From the NCBI GenBank assembly GCA_021372435.1, contig JAJFUK010000080.1, forward strand, positions 1 to 49,660: a stretch of DNA of 49,660 bases, read 5' to 3'. The translations under genes were made by a program, and so were the position numbers. Below are positions 1 through 7,544 of this stretch, in pieces (the stretch's first letter is position 1; every line of letters begins with the position of its first letter). The DNA is from Actinomycetes bacterium. GTDB taxonomy: Bacteria; Actinomycetota; Thermoleophilia; RBG-16-64-13. Below the pieces are notes generated by a model, which ran no database searches, had not been told where the DNA came from, and saw only the letters and a program-made list of their open reading frames with translations.

Positions 1-29
1 GGCCGCGGCTTCATTTTGAAACGAGTTCT
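1..29 (+). repeat. Right end of a 165 bp inverted-terminal-repeat element (copy C, truncated by the window edge)
   Basis: These 29 bases match the last 29 bases of the full copy at 49229-49393 with one difference and end in the same GAGTTCT. Read in reverse complement they also match the left terminus of the full copies, so this is one inverted terminus. An imperfect hairpin (about 30-57) follows immediately, as a hairpin does at the other copies. The element lies upstream of the secD promoter and therefore outside the secD transcript. Confidence 0.85.
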
Positions 30-80
30 AGGTCCAGGGTCGGGCCCTGTGGTCCTACGTCCGTGAAGCGACGGGATTCG

Positions 81-109
81 TTGACACCGCGGACCGGGTG
101 ACCTATCCT
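81..109 (+). promoter_or_regulatory. Sigma-70 promoter for secDF
   Basis: A perfect -35 box TTGACA (81-86) is separated by 17 nt from TATCCT (104-109). The predicted transcription start near 115-117 lies about 75 nt before secD. No other promoter-like pair this good is seen upstream of secD. Confidence 0.75.
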
Positions 110-117
110 CGTTCGTT

Positions 118-140
118 GCGGCCCGGGGCCGCCGGGCCGC
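118..140 (+). promoter_or_regulatory. Hairpin at the 5' end of the secD leader
   Basis: GCGGCCCGG (118-126) and CCGGGCCGC (132-140) form a perfect 9 bp stem with a 5 nt loop. It begins within a few nt of the predicted transcription start, so it would cap the mRNA. There is no T-tract, so it is not a terminator. A 5'-end stabiliser is a possible role (inference). Confidence 0.5.
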
Positions 141-190
141 GGTCGTGCAGCTCACAAACGGATCGAACTGTTCCTTAGGAAGGTGCGCCC

Positions 191-1597
191 TTGTCCAGAG
201 TAAGGCGTGACGCCGCAATACTGGTCCTGGTGGCGATCCTGCTCGGAGTCGCCGCCTATTTTGCTTTTCCCCTTTCCAAGACCAATCTCGGCCTCGATCT
301 GCAGGGAGGGCTGTCGGTCATTCTCGAAGCGAAGGACGCCACCGATGAGCAGATGGACCAGGCGGTGGACATCATCCAGAACCGCGTGAACAAGCTGGGC
401 GTGGCCGAACCCGAGATCCAGCGCCAGGGCACCACCAAGATCAGCGTGCAACTCCCCGGCATCGACAATCCCGAGGAGGCTCTGGAGATCATCGGCAAGA
501 CGGCGGTCCTCGAGTTCTATGACGTCAGAGACTTCGGTGAACCGTACCCCAGCCTGGCCGACGCTCTGGCGGCGGCCGGCGTCACGTCTGAGGAGGAGTT
601 GCCCGAGGGGACCCGGATCGTCCACTGGTCGCAGGAGGCCGGCAACAGCAGCGACCAATGGTTCGTGGTGACGGCGCCCCCCGTTTTGGACGGCTCCATG
701 CTGAAAGGGGCGCAGGCCTCCTTCGATCAGTACAACCGACCCAAGGTCGACATGCAGTTCAACGACGAAGGGGCCCAGATCTTCTCCGAGGTGACCAAGA
801 GGATGGCCGAGACCGCTCAGATCACCGGGCAGGACCAACTTCTGGCGATCGTGCTCGACAACAACGTGGAGTCGGCGCCGCGCGTGCTCGAGCAGATCGA
901 GGGTGGCGATGCTGAGATTACCGGTGACTTCACGACCACCGAGACCAAGAACCTCGCCTTGGTGCTGCAGACGGGCGCTTTGCCGGTCAATCTCGAGCCC
1001 GTCAGCCAGAACACGGTCGGCGCCACTTTGGGCAAGTCCGCCCTCAACCAGGCCTTGCTGGCCGGCGGCATAGGGATGCTGCTCATCATGGTGTTCATGA
1101 TCGCCTACTATCGTCTGCTCGGGGTGGTGGCCGACATCGCCCTGATCATCTATGCCGTCCTTTTCATCGGCATCCTCAACGGCATCGGGGTGACCATGAC
1201 CCTTCCCGGTATCGCCGGCATGATCCTGACCTTCGGTATGGCCGTCGATGCGAACGTGCTCATCTTCGCCCGGATGCGCGACGAGGTCGCCGCGGGCAAG
1301 ACGGTAGGCGCCGCTACCAGCGCCGGCTTCAGGAAGGCGTTCAGAGCGGTGTTCGACTGCAACATGACCACCATCATCACGGCGGTCATCCTCTTCTGGG
1401 CGGCGAGCGGCGCGGTGAAGGGCTTCGCCCTCACGCTGGGGATCGGCGTTGCGCTCTCCATGTTCACAGCCGTTCTGGTGAGCCGGTCGATGCTCAGTCT
1501 GCTGAGCGGATGGAAGCCCTTCCGTAACCTCAAGCTCCTGGGTCTGCACGTTCCTCGAGGCAAGGTGTTGCCGGCCGACGAGGGGGGGCGGCTGTGA
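191..1597 (+). CDS. secD: Protein translocase subunit SecD
   Basis: SecD is a membrane subunit of the SecDF complex, which uses the proton-motive force to help pull proteins out through SecYEG. The 468-residue protein has one N-terminal membrane helix (about 9-26), the family signature LGLDLQGGLSVILEA just after it, a large external P1-type domain, and five helices in the last 170 residues. The RND-family segment GMAVDANVLIFARMRDE is present. The start is a TTG preceded by AGGAAGGTG (177-185). The stop overlaps the secF start by 4 nt (GTGA). No yajC gene is visible upstream within the window. Confidence 0.97.
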   Translation: MSRVRRDAAILVLVAILLGVAAYFAFPLSKTNLGLDLQGGLSVILEAKDATDEQMDQAVDIIQNRVNKLGVAEPEIQRQGTTKISVQLPGIDNPEEALEIIGKTAVLEFYDVRDFGEPYPSLADALAAAGVTSEEELPEGTRIVHWSQEAGNSSDQWFVVTAPPVLDGSMLKGAQASFDQYNRPKVDMQFNDEGAQIFSEVTKRMAETAQITGQDQLLAIVLDNNVESAPRVLEQIEGGDAEITGDFTTTETKNLALVLQTGALPVNLEPVSQNTVGATLGKSALNQALLAGGIGMLLIMVFMIAYYRLLGVVADIALIIYAVLFIGILNGIGVTMTLPGIAGMILTFGMAVDANVLIFARMRDEVAAGKTVGAATSAGFRKAFRAVFDCNMTTIITAVILFWAASGAVKGFALTLGIGVALSMFTAVLVSRSMLSLLSGWKPFRNLKLLGLHVPRGKVLPADEGGRL

Positions 1598-2712
1598 GAG
1601 TCATCCCCTTCATGCGCTACAAGTGGTGGTTTCTCGTCTCCCTGGGGGCGGTCACCCTCTTCGCCATCATCGCCATCTTCATCGTGGGATTGGATTTCGG
1701 GATCGACTTCGTCGGTGGGGTACGGATGCAGGTAGGTCTTGAACAGGAGGCCAGCGTCGACGACGTCCGCTCACTGGTCAGCGATCTGGGTGTCAAGGAC
1801 CCCGTGGTCCAGTCGGTCAGCGGTTCGAGCGGCACCAACGCGTTCCTAATCACCGCGGAGGAGATGACCGAGGAGCAGCAGGATCAAGTCAGGAGCGCGC
1901 TGGATAGCTCGTACGGGGTCGCAGAGGGATCGGTCGGCGTCGAAGAGGTGGGGGGCAGCTTCAGCAGCGAGACGACCAATCGGGCCTTGATAGCCATAGC
2001 CATCGCCGTGGTGGCCATCATCGCCTACCTGACTCTCCGGTTCGAGTTCAAGTTCGCCATCCCCGCCATCGTCGCTTTGGCGCACGACCTGGGGCTGACG
2101 CTGGGTATCTACGCCGCCACCAACCGGCTGGTGACGGCGGCCACTGTGGCGGCGATCCTCACCATCCTTGGTTATTCGGTCCACGACACCATAGTCGTGT
2201 TCGACCGGATGCGCGAGAACGCCAACTACATGAAGAAGGAGACCTACGCGGATATGGCCGACCTCTCCATCGCCCAGACGATGGTCCGGTCGATCAATAC
2301 CTCGGTAGCCATCCTGCTGCCCTTGGTGGCCATCCTGATCTTCGGCGGACCTACGCTGACGGACTTCGCGTTCGCCCTCACTATCGGCGTCATCACCGGG
2401 ACATATTCCTCCTTCTTCGTCGCAACGCCTCTCGCGGTGCTCTGGAAAGAGAGGGAGCCGCGCTACCGCAAACGCCTGGCAGCCGCGGCGGCGGGCGGCG
2501 CGGTGATCGACGATGCCGAGGTGATCGTTCCGGAGACGGCGGTCCCCGCGGCCAAGAGCGGCACCGGCGGAGGCGCGGCGACCGGCAGGCCGGCCGCGGG
2601 CAGGCCGGCCGCCGGGAAAGCGGGCCGGGCCGGGGTTTCGCCGAAGCCTAAAAAAGGAAAGACTGCAGGCAGGCGACCCGCAGGAAAGAGCACCAAGCGT
2701 ACTACTCGATGA
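1594..2712 (+). CDS. secF: Protein translocase subunit SecF
   Basis: SecF is the partner of SecD in the accessory export complex. The 372-residue protein has the family segment LDFGIDFVGG after its first membrane helix, four more helices, and the motif YSVHDTIVVFDRMREN. It overlaps secD by 4 nt, so translation is probably coupled. After the last helix a low-complexity tail of about 80 residues is rich in Ala, Pro, Gly, Arg and Lys and includes a short GRPAA direct repeat. A basic cytoplasmic tail of this kind could contact ribosomes or lipid head groups (inference). Start codon is GTG. Confidence 0.96.
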   Translation: MRVIPFMRYKWWFLVSLGAVTLFAIIAIFIVGLDFGIDFVGGVRMQVGLEQEASVDDVRSLVSDLGVKDPVVQSVSGSSGTNAFLITAEEMTEEQQDQVRSALDSSYGVAEGSVGVEEVGGSFSSETTNRALIAIAIAVVAIIAYLTLRFEFKFAIPAIVALAHDLGLTLGIYAATNRLVTAATVAAILTILGYSVHDTIVVFDRMRENANYMKKETYADMADLSIAQTMVRSINTSVAILLPLVAILIFGGPTLTDFAFALTIGVITGTYSSFFVATPLAVLWKEREPRYRKRLAAAAAGGAVIDDAEVIVPETAVPAAKSGTGGGAATGRPAAGRPAAGKAGRAGVSPKPKKGKTAGRRPAGKSTKRTTR

Positions 2713-2726
2713 TAGGGGAGGACGCC

Positions 2727-3128
2727 ATGACCGACGAGACCCAGGACAAGAAGGTAGACGATTCCAGAAGCTTCACGGGCCAGAGTATCCGAGAACTGAT
2801 CGAGAAGACGTTCCTGGCCGGTATGGGCGCGGCGGCCCTGACCAAAGACCGGGTGCAGGAACTGGTGGAGGATCTCGTGTACCGCGGTCAGCTGAGCAGC
2901 GAGGAAGGCCGGGAAGTAGTCGAGAGGCTGGTAAGCCGTAGCCGCGAAGAGGCCCGCTCGGTGCTTAAGAAGGCCGATTCCTCGCTGCAGGGCGCCTACC
3001 GTGACATCGGGCTGCCGACCAGGCGCGAGTTTGAAGATCTCGACTTCCGCCTGCGACAACTCGAGATGCGTGTGCAGCTCCTCGAAAAAGCCGCTGAGGC
3101 GCAGGCAGAAGACAGACCCGGCGAGTAG
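2727..3128 (+). CDS. Phasin-like coiled-coil protein
   Basis: A 133-residue soluble, mostly helical, charged protein. The order is a short hydrophobic patch (FLAGMGAAALTKDRVQEL), a segment LSSEEGREVVERLVSR, the phrase GLPTRREFEDL, and a C-terminal coiled coil. This resembles proteins annotated as polyhydroxyalkanoate-synthesis regulator/phasin family; their role in lineages without PHA is unclear. An in-frame ATG at 2709 overlaps the secF stop, but ATG 2727 follows AGGGGAGG (2714-2721) at good spacing and is preferred. It sits between secF and a UbiB-type kinase; no functional link can be read from the sequence. Confidence 0.65.
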   Translation: MTDETQDKKVDDSRSFTGQSIRELIEKTFLAGMGAAALTKDRVQELVEDLVYRGQLSSEEGREVVERLVSRSREEARSVLKKADSSLQGAYRDIGLPTRREFEDLDFRLRQLEMRVQLLEKAAEAQAEDRPGE

Positions 3129-3239
3129 GCGCGGGGGCGCGCGGGCGACCGCGGCAGGAGCTCGGTTCTTGGACACCTACCAAGGCCGAGTGGGTTAGCT
3201 ATAGGTTCGGGCGGACGGGTCTTCAGGCGTCGGAGGGGA

Positions 3240-4925
3240 GTGGCTGTGCCGACAGTCCAGATGAGACACCCGGGCGTGCTCACTCGCGTGCGCTATCTGG
3301 AGCGGATGCGGGAGATCTCCGCGGTAGCCGTCCGCCACGGTTTCGGCTATCTCTTCGAGCGATATCGTCTTTTCGGGCTGCTTCCCCGTTGGCGTAGGGG
3401 TGGCGCTCATCCTCCCGCGCAGCGGGGCCGGCATGTGCGCGAGATGTTGGAGGAGCTGGGGCCCACATTCGTGAAGTTCGGCCAGCTGCTGAGCACGCGG
3501 CCCGACATCATGCCTCCCGACGTCGTGCAGGAACTGGTCAAGCTGCAGGATGCGGTCGAGCCTTTCGAGTTCTCTATCGTTAAGGCGGTGGTCGAGGAAG
3601 AGCTCGGATTGACCCTCGGCCAAGCGTTCATGAGTTTCGACTCTGAGCCTTTGGCGGCCGCCTCCATCGGGCAGGTGCACGCAGCCGTGCTTCCCGGAGG
3701 GCAGAAGGTGGTCGTCAAGGTCCAGAGACCCGAAGCGGCCAGGCAGATCCGAAAAGACGTCGACCTGCTCATGGAGTTCGCGGAACTGGTGGATGCGCGC
3801 ATGAACCTGGCCTTCTCGGCTGTGGATCTCGTCCGGGAGTTCTCCCGCTCGCTCGACAGGGAGCTCGACTACGTCCTCGAGGCGCGCAACGCGATACGCT
3901 TCGCCACCAATCTCGAGGACAACGAGGCGGTGCGGATCCCGAAGGTGTATGTCCGCTACTCCAGCAGCCGCGTGCTGACGCTGGAACGCATCGAAGGGCC
4001 CACGCTCAACAGCCCGGAGGTCGCCGCGCTCCCACTAGAGGAACGGAAGCTCCTCGCCGAGTCGATCTCTTCCTGCTGGTTCAAGCAGATCCTTCACGAC
4101 GGCTTCTTCCACGCCGACCCGCATCCGGCGAACATCGTGTACTTGGGGGAAGGCAGGGTCGGTCTCCTCGATTTCGGCATGGCCGGGTCCCTGAGGGCCG
4201 ACGACCTTGAGAACGGCACCAGGCTGTTTCTCTATGTCATGCGGTCCGATATCTCCGGTATCAAGCGGTCGCTCAAGCGGCTGGGGATCCATTGGAGCCC
4301 CTCTGTGGACACCCTGGTCTCGCAGGCGATCGAGGAGGCCTTCGCCCGCTACTTCGGCATGTCCCTCAAGGGCATCGACATGCGCTCGCTGTTCCGCCAG
4401 GTGTTCGACGTCGTGTATTCGCTGCGATTACATCTGCCCAGCCGGTTCTTGATGTTGGACAAGGCGCTGCTCACCCTCGAAGGGGTCGTGAGCCAACTCT
4501 ACCCCGATCTCAATCTCTTCGAGATGGCCGACCGCTACGCGGGCGAGCTGAAAAGGCGGCTTGTCGACCCCCGCACGCTCTCGATCCGGGCCCGGCGGTA
4601 TGCCGCCGAATATACGCAGGTGCTGGGCGAATATCCGCTTCAGCTACATGACCTGTTGGAGGAGTTGCGCTCAGGTGAACTCGAAGTCAAGTACAGGCAC
4701 ACGGGTCTTGAGGACGTCACCCACAGGCTCGATGTCATCACCAACCGGCTGGTGGTGGCTCTGGTCACCATCGCGTTGGGGGTGACCGGCACGGCGGTGG
4801 GGATCCTGGTGGAGGGTGGACCACACGTGGCCGGGCTATCGGTGTGGGGGCTGCCGGGTTTCGCGGGTTCGCTGTTCTTCGGGGCGTGGCTCATTTACGC
4901 GATCGTCCGTTCCGGACGTCTGTGA
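3240..4925 (+). CDS. UbiB/AarF/ABC1 family atypical kinase
   Basis: UbiB-family proteins are membrane-tethered atypical kinases/ATPases linked to quinone or lipid metabolism. The 561-residue protein carries the family hallmarks: the KxGQ segment FVKFGQLLSTRPDIMP, the Ala-rich loop AAASIGQVH in place of a Gly-rich loop, the Lys in VVVKVQRP, the HADPHPANI loop and the LLDFGMAG metal site. Two membrane helices lie at the C-terminus (about 505-528 and 535-556), as usual. Start GTG 3240 is close behind GGAGG (3232-3236); GTG 3246 is a possible alternative. Its substrate cannot be read from the sequence. Confidence 0.92.
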   Translation: MAVPTVQMRHPGVLTRVRYLERMREISAVAVRHGFGYLFERYRLFGLLPRWRRGGAHPPAQRGRHVREMLEELGPTFVKFGQLLSTRPDIMPPDVVQELVKLQDAVEPFEFSIVKAVVEEELGLTLGQAFMSFDSEPLAAASIGQVHAAVLPGGQKVVVKVQRPEAARQIRKDVDLLMEFAELVDARMNLAFSAVDLVREFSRSLDRELDYVLEARNAIRFATNLEDNEAVRIPKVYVRYSSSRVLTLERIEGPTLNSPEVAALPLEERKLLAESISSCWFKQILHDGFFHADPHPANIVYLGEGRVGLLDFGMAGSLRADDLENGTRLFLYVMRSDISGIKRSLKRLGIHWSPSVDTLVSQAIEEAFARYFGMSLKGIDMRSLFRQVFDVVYSLRLHLPSRFLMLDKALLTLEGVVSQLYPDLNLFEMADRYAGELKRRLVDPRTLSIRARRYAAEYTQVLGEYPLQLHDLLEELRSGELEVKYRHTGLEDVTHRLDVITNRLVVALVTIALGVTGTAVGILVEGGPHVAGLSVWGLPGFAGSLFFGAWLIYAIVRSGRL

Positions 4926-4967
4926 CCGCAGAGGACGAGACCGGCCCACAGCGTCCGCGCCGGTCGC

Positions 4968-4973
4968 TATAGT
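4968..4973 (+). promoter_or_regulatory. -10 box placed for a leaderless recJ transcript
   Basis: TATAGT (4968-4973) lies 9 nt before the recJ ATG, and no Shine-Dalgarno sequence lies between. A transcript would start at or within 2-3 nt of the ATG. No convincing -35 box is seen. Confidence 0.45.
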
Positions 4974-4982
4974 GTTTCTGCG

Positions 4983-7544
4983 ATGAACGATCCCGATCCC
5001 GCAGACCGCCCGGTGTGGGCGGTCAATCCGTACTCCTGGCAGACGGCCGAGAAGCTGGCCGCCGGCCTCGGCCTACCACTGGTCGCGGGTATGGTGCTCG
5101 CGGGCAGGGGCTTTGGCGACCTGGAGGCGGCCCGCCGGTTCCTGGAGTGCGACATCCCGCTCCCCGACCCCTTCCTGTTCGGAGACATGGACCGGGCAGT
5201 CGAGACCATATCCCGGGCCATCGAGCAGAAGGGCCGCGTGGTCGTCCACGGCGACTATGATGCCGACGGTATCACGGCGACCGCGGTGATGCTTCTCGGC
5301 CTGCGCGACCTGGGGATGCAGGCGGAGTGGTATCTGCCCAGCCGCTTCAACGAAGGGTACGGCCTCTCCCGCCGGGCGGTGGATGCCATCGCGGCCGGAG
5401 GACCGGCCGTGCTCATCACCGTCGACTGCGGCGTGAACTACCCCGACGAAGTCGCCTACGCCCGGAGTCTGGGGCTCGAGGTCATCGTCGTCGACCACCA
5501 CCGGCCCGGGCCGCGGCTTCCCGAGTGTCAGGTCGTGCATGAGGTCGTCGGCGACTATCCGCACGGCGATCTGTGCGGGGTAGGCCTTGCCCTCAAGGTG
5601 TTGCACGCGCTCCACGTCCGGCGCTCAGGAGCGAGACGGGACGCGCTGCCGGACGACCTGCGGGGTCTGCTCGACCTAGTGGCGCTCGGGACCGTCGCCG
5701 ATCTGGCTCCGCTGCGCGGGGAGAACCGCTACTACGTCAAGGAGGGTCTCAAGCTCATCGCGATCGGGCAGCGATTGGGCCTGCGCGCCCTCTGCTCGGT
5801 GGCGGGCTGCGCCGGCGTGGCGGACTCCGGTGTGGTGGCGTACCGGTTGGCTCCGCGGCTGAACGCGGCCGGGCGTCTGGCCGACCCTTCGCCGCCGCTC
5901 CGGCTGCTCCTCACCGACGATGAGGAGGAAGCGGCCACTCTGGCTGCTAGGCTGCACGAGCTGAACGGCGCACGGCAGGACGTCGAGAGACAGATACTCG
6001 AAGAAGCGCTGAGACAGGTGGAAGGCCTTACCGAACTGCCACCTGCCCTGGTACTCGCGGGAGACGAGTGGCACGAGGGCGTGGTCGGCATCGTGGCCTC
6101 GCGACTGGTAGAGCGCTATCACCGCCCCGCTGTCCTTCTTGGCATACGCGATGGCGTCGCTAAGGGCTCAGGGCGCAGCATCTCCAACTACGATCTGATG
6201 GGCGCGCTGAACGCCTGCGCAGATTGTCTGAAGGTCTACGGAGGACACACGCAGGCCGTGGGTCTCACCCTAGAAGCCGAGCGGGTGGACGAGTTCAGTC
6301 GCGCCATGGAGGCCCACGCGGCCCGGCTTCTGGGTCCGGGCGACTTCGCTCCGGTCTATCGGGCCGACGCCGTGCTGAGAGGCGAAGACATCAATGCCGA
6401 CACGGCCACCGCGCTGGCGGCACTTGGGCCCTTCGGGAGCGGGAACCCGAGACCGAGGCTCCTGCTGGTCGGAGCGGGGATACAACAGGCCGAAGCGACC
6501 CGCAACGGGGCCCATCTGCGCTGCACGGTGTGTCTCGATGGGGTCAAGACGCGGGGCATCGGGTTCGGAATGGGCGCCATGGCGGCGGCCCTGCGGGAGG
6601 CTCCCGGGCCGCGGGTGTTGGGTGTCGAGTTGCGGGTCGATCATTGGCAGGGCACGCTGCGGCCCGAGTTCCTACTGGAGCAGATCGGCCCTGTGGGTGA
6701 CGGCGCCCTCTGGCTGGAGGGGGGCGCCGGCTGTGCGTCCGTGAGACCGGCTAAGCCGGTCTCCGCCCGGCAGAGTGCGGAGTGCACGAAAAGCCCGGGT
6801 CACCGGAGCGGGCCCGGCACGGCCGACCCGGTGGAGAGGCTCTATCTGCCGAAGGCCAGGGACCTCCGGGATGCCCGGGGGACCTTCGCCACGGTGGCTC
6901 AGGTGCTCGGTTCCGGCGAGCGGGTCATGCTCGTAGCCTGCTCTATCCCTCAGTGTCTGGCCGGGCTGCGAGAGCAGGCCGGCCTGCGTGACCTATGGAG
7001 CGAGGAGGTACGGTGCGCAGGACGGGGGAGCAGCAGGGAAGATCTCGACCGCTTGGTATCAGCCCGGGTGGCCATGACCGAGTGGGAGGTCGCCGGCAGC
7101 GTCTACGAGGTTGCCGCTCCTTGGGAGCACCTGGTGGCGCTCGCCCCTCCTTTTCGGGCAGGCCACGTGGCCCTCCTACGTAGGGCCGAAAAGGAGAACC
7201 ACGTCGTTCATCTGTGCTACGGCCAAGCGGAGAGGGAGGCGACGGCCCGTATCCTGCGCTACCTGGTGCACCCACGTTTCGCGATGGTGTGTCTGTATCG
7301 CGCCATGCAGGAAGGGGGGCGGACCCAAGCGAGGCTCTTCACGCGCGCCGCCGAGATAGGTTGGCAGGAAGCAGAATTGGTCCTCACCTGGACGGACCTC
7401 GAGCGCGCCGCTTCGATCCTTGACGAACTGGGTGTCGAACGGCTTTCTTCGGGAGAAGCTAAACTAGAAGCACGCAGCATCTCCGCCTACGCCCTCGCGG
7501 AGGCGGACTACGAGGAGTGTGCGAGGCTTTGTCTGATCCTGTGA
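4983..7544 (+). CDS. recJ: Single-stranded-DNA-specific exonuclease RecJ
   Basis: RecJ degrades single-stranded DNA 5' to 3' during recombination and repair. The 853-residue protein has the DHH-family motifs in order: HGDYDADGITA (motif I), TVDCGVN (II) and VVDHHRPG (DHH). The DHHA1 region follows (KGSGRSISNYDL, YGGHTQAVGLTLE), then an OB-like domain. The C-terminal extension of about 270 residues starts after a low-complexity linker and resembles the long C-terminal domain of Gram-positive RecJ. The downstream rel gene overlaps its stop, and a -10 box sits right before the ATG. Confidence 0.95.
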   Translation: MNDPDPADRPVWAVNPYSWQTAEKLAAGLGLPLVAGMVLAGRGFGDLEAARRFLECDIPLPDPFLFGDMDRAVETISRAIEQKGRVVVHGDYDADGITATAVMLLGLRDLGMQAEWYLPSRFNEGYGLSRRAVDAIAAGGPAVLITVDCGVNYPDEVAYARSLGLEVIVVDHHRPGPRLPECQVVHEVVGDYPHGDLCGVGLALKVLHALHVRRSGARRDALPDDLRGLLDLVALGTVADLAPLRGENRYYVKEGLKLIAIGQRLGLRALCSVAGCAGVADSGVVAYRLAPRLNAAGRLADPSPPLRLLLTDDEEEAATLAARLHELNGARQDVERQILEEALRQVEGLTELPPALVLAGDEWHEGVVGIVASRLVERYHRPAVLLGIRDGVAKGSGRSISNYDLMGALNACADCLKVYGGHTQAVGLTLEAERVDEFSRAMEAHAARLLGPGDFAPVYRADAVLRGEDINADTATALAALGPFGSGNPRPRLLLVGAGIQQAEATRNGAHLRCTVCLDGVKTRGIGFGMGAMAAALREAPGPRVLGVELRVDHWQGTLRPEFLLEQIGPVGDGALWLEGGAGCASVRPAKPVSARQSAECTKSPGHRSGPGTADPVERLYLPKARDLRDARGTFATVAQVLGSGERVMLVACSIPQCLAGLREQAGLRDLWSEEVRCAGRGSSREDLDRLVSARVAMTEWEVAGSVYEVAAPWEHLVALAPPFRAGHVALLRRAEKENHVVHLCYGQAEREATARILRYLVHPRFAMVCLYRAMQEGGRTQARLFTRAAEIGWQEAELVLTWTDLERAASILDELGVERLSSGEAKLEARSISAYALAEADYEECARLCLIL

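Noticed and set aside
152-1549. 465-codon open frame opposite secD
   Set aside because: Antisense shadow of secD with no recognisable domain; secD has a promoter, a ribosome site and clear motifs.
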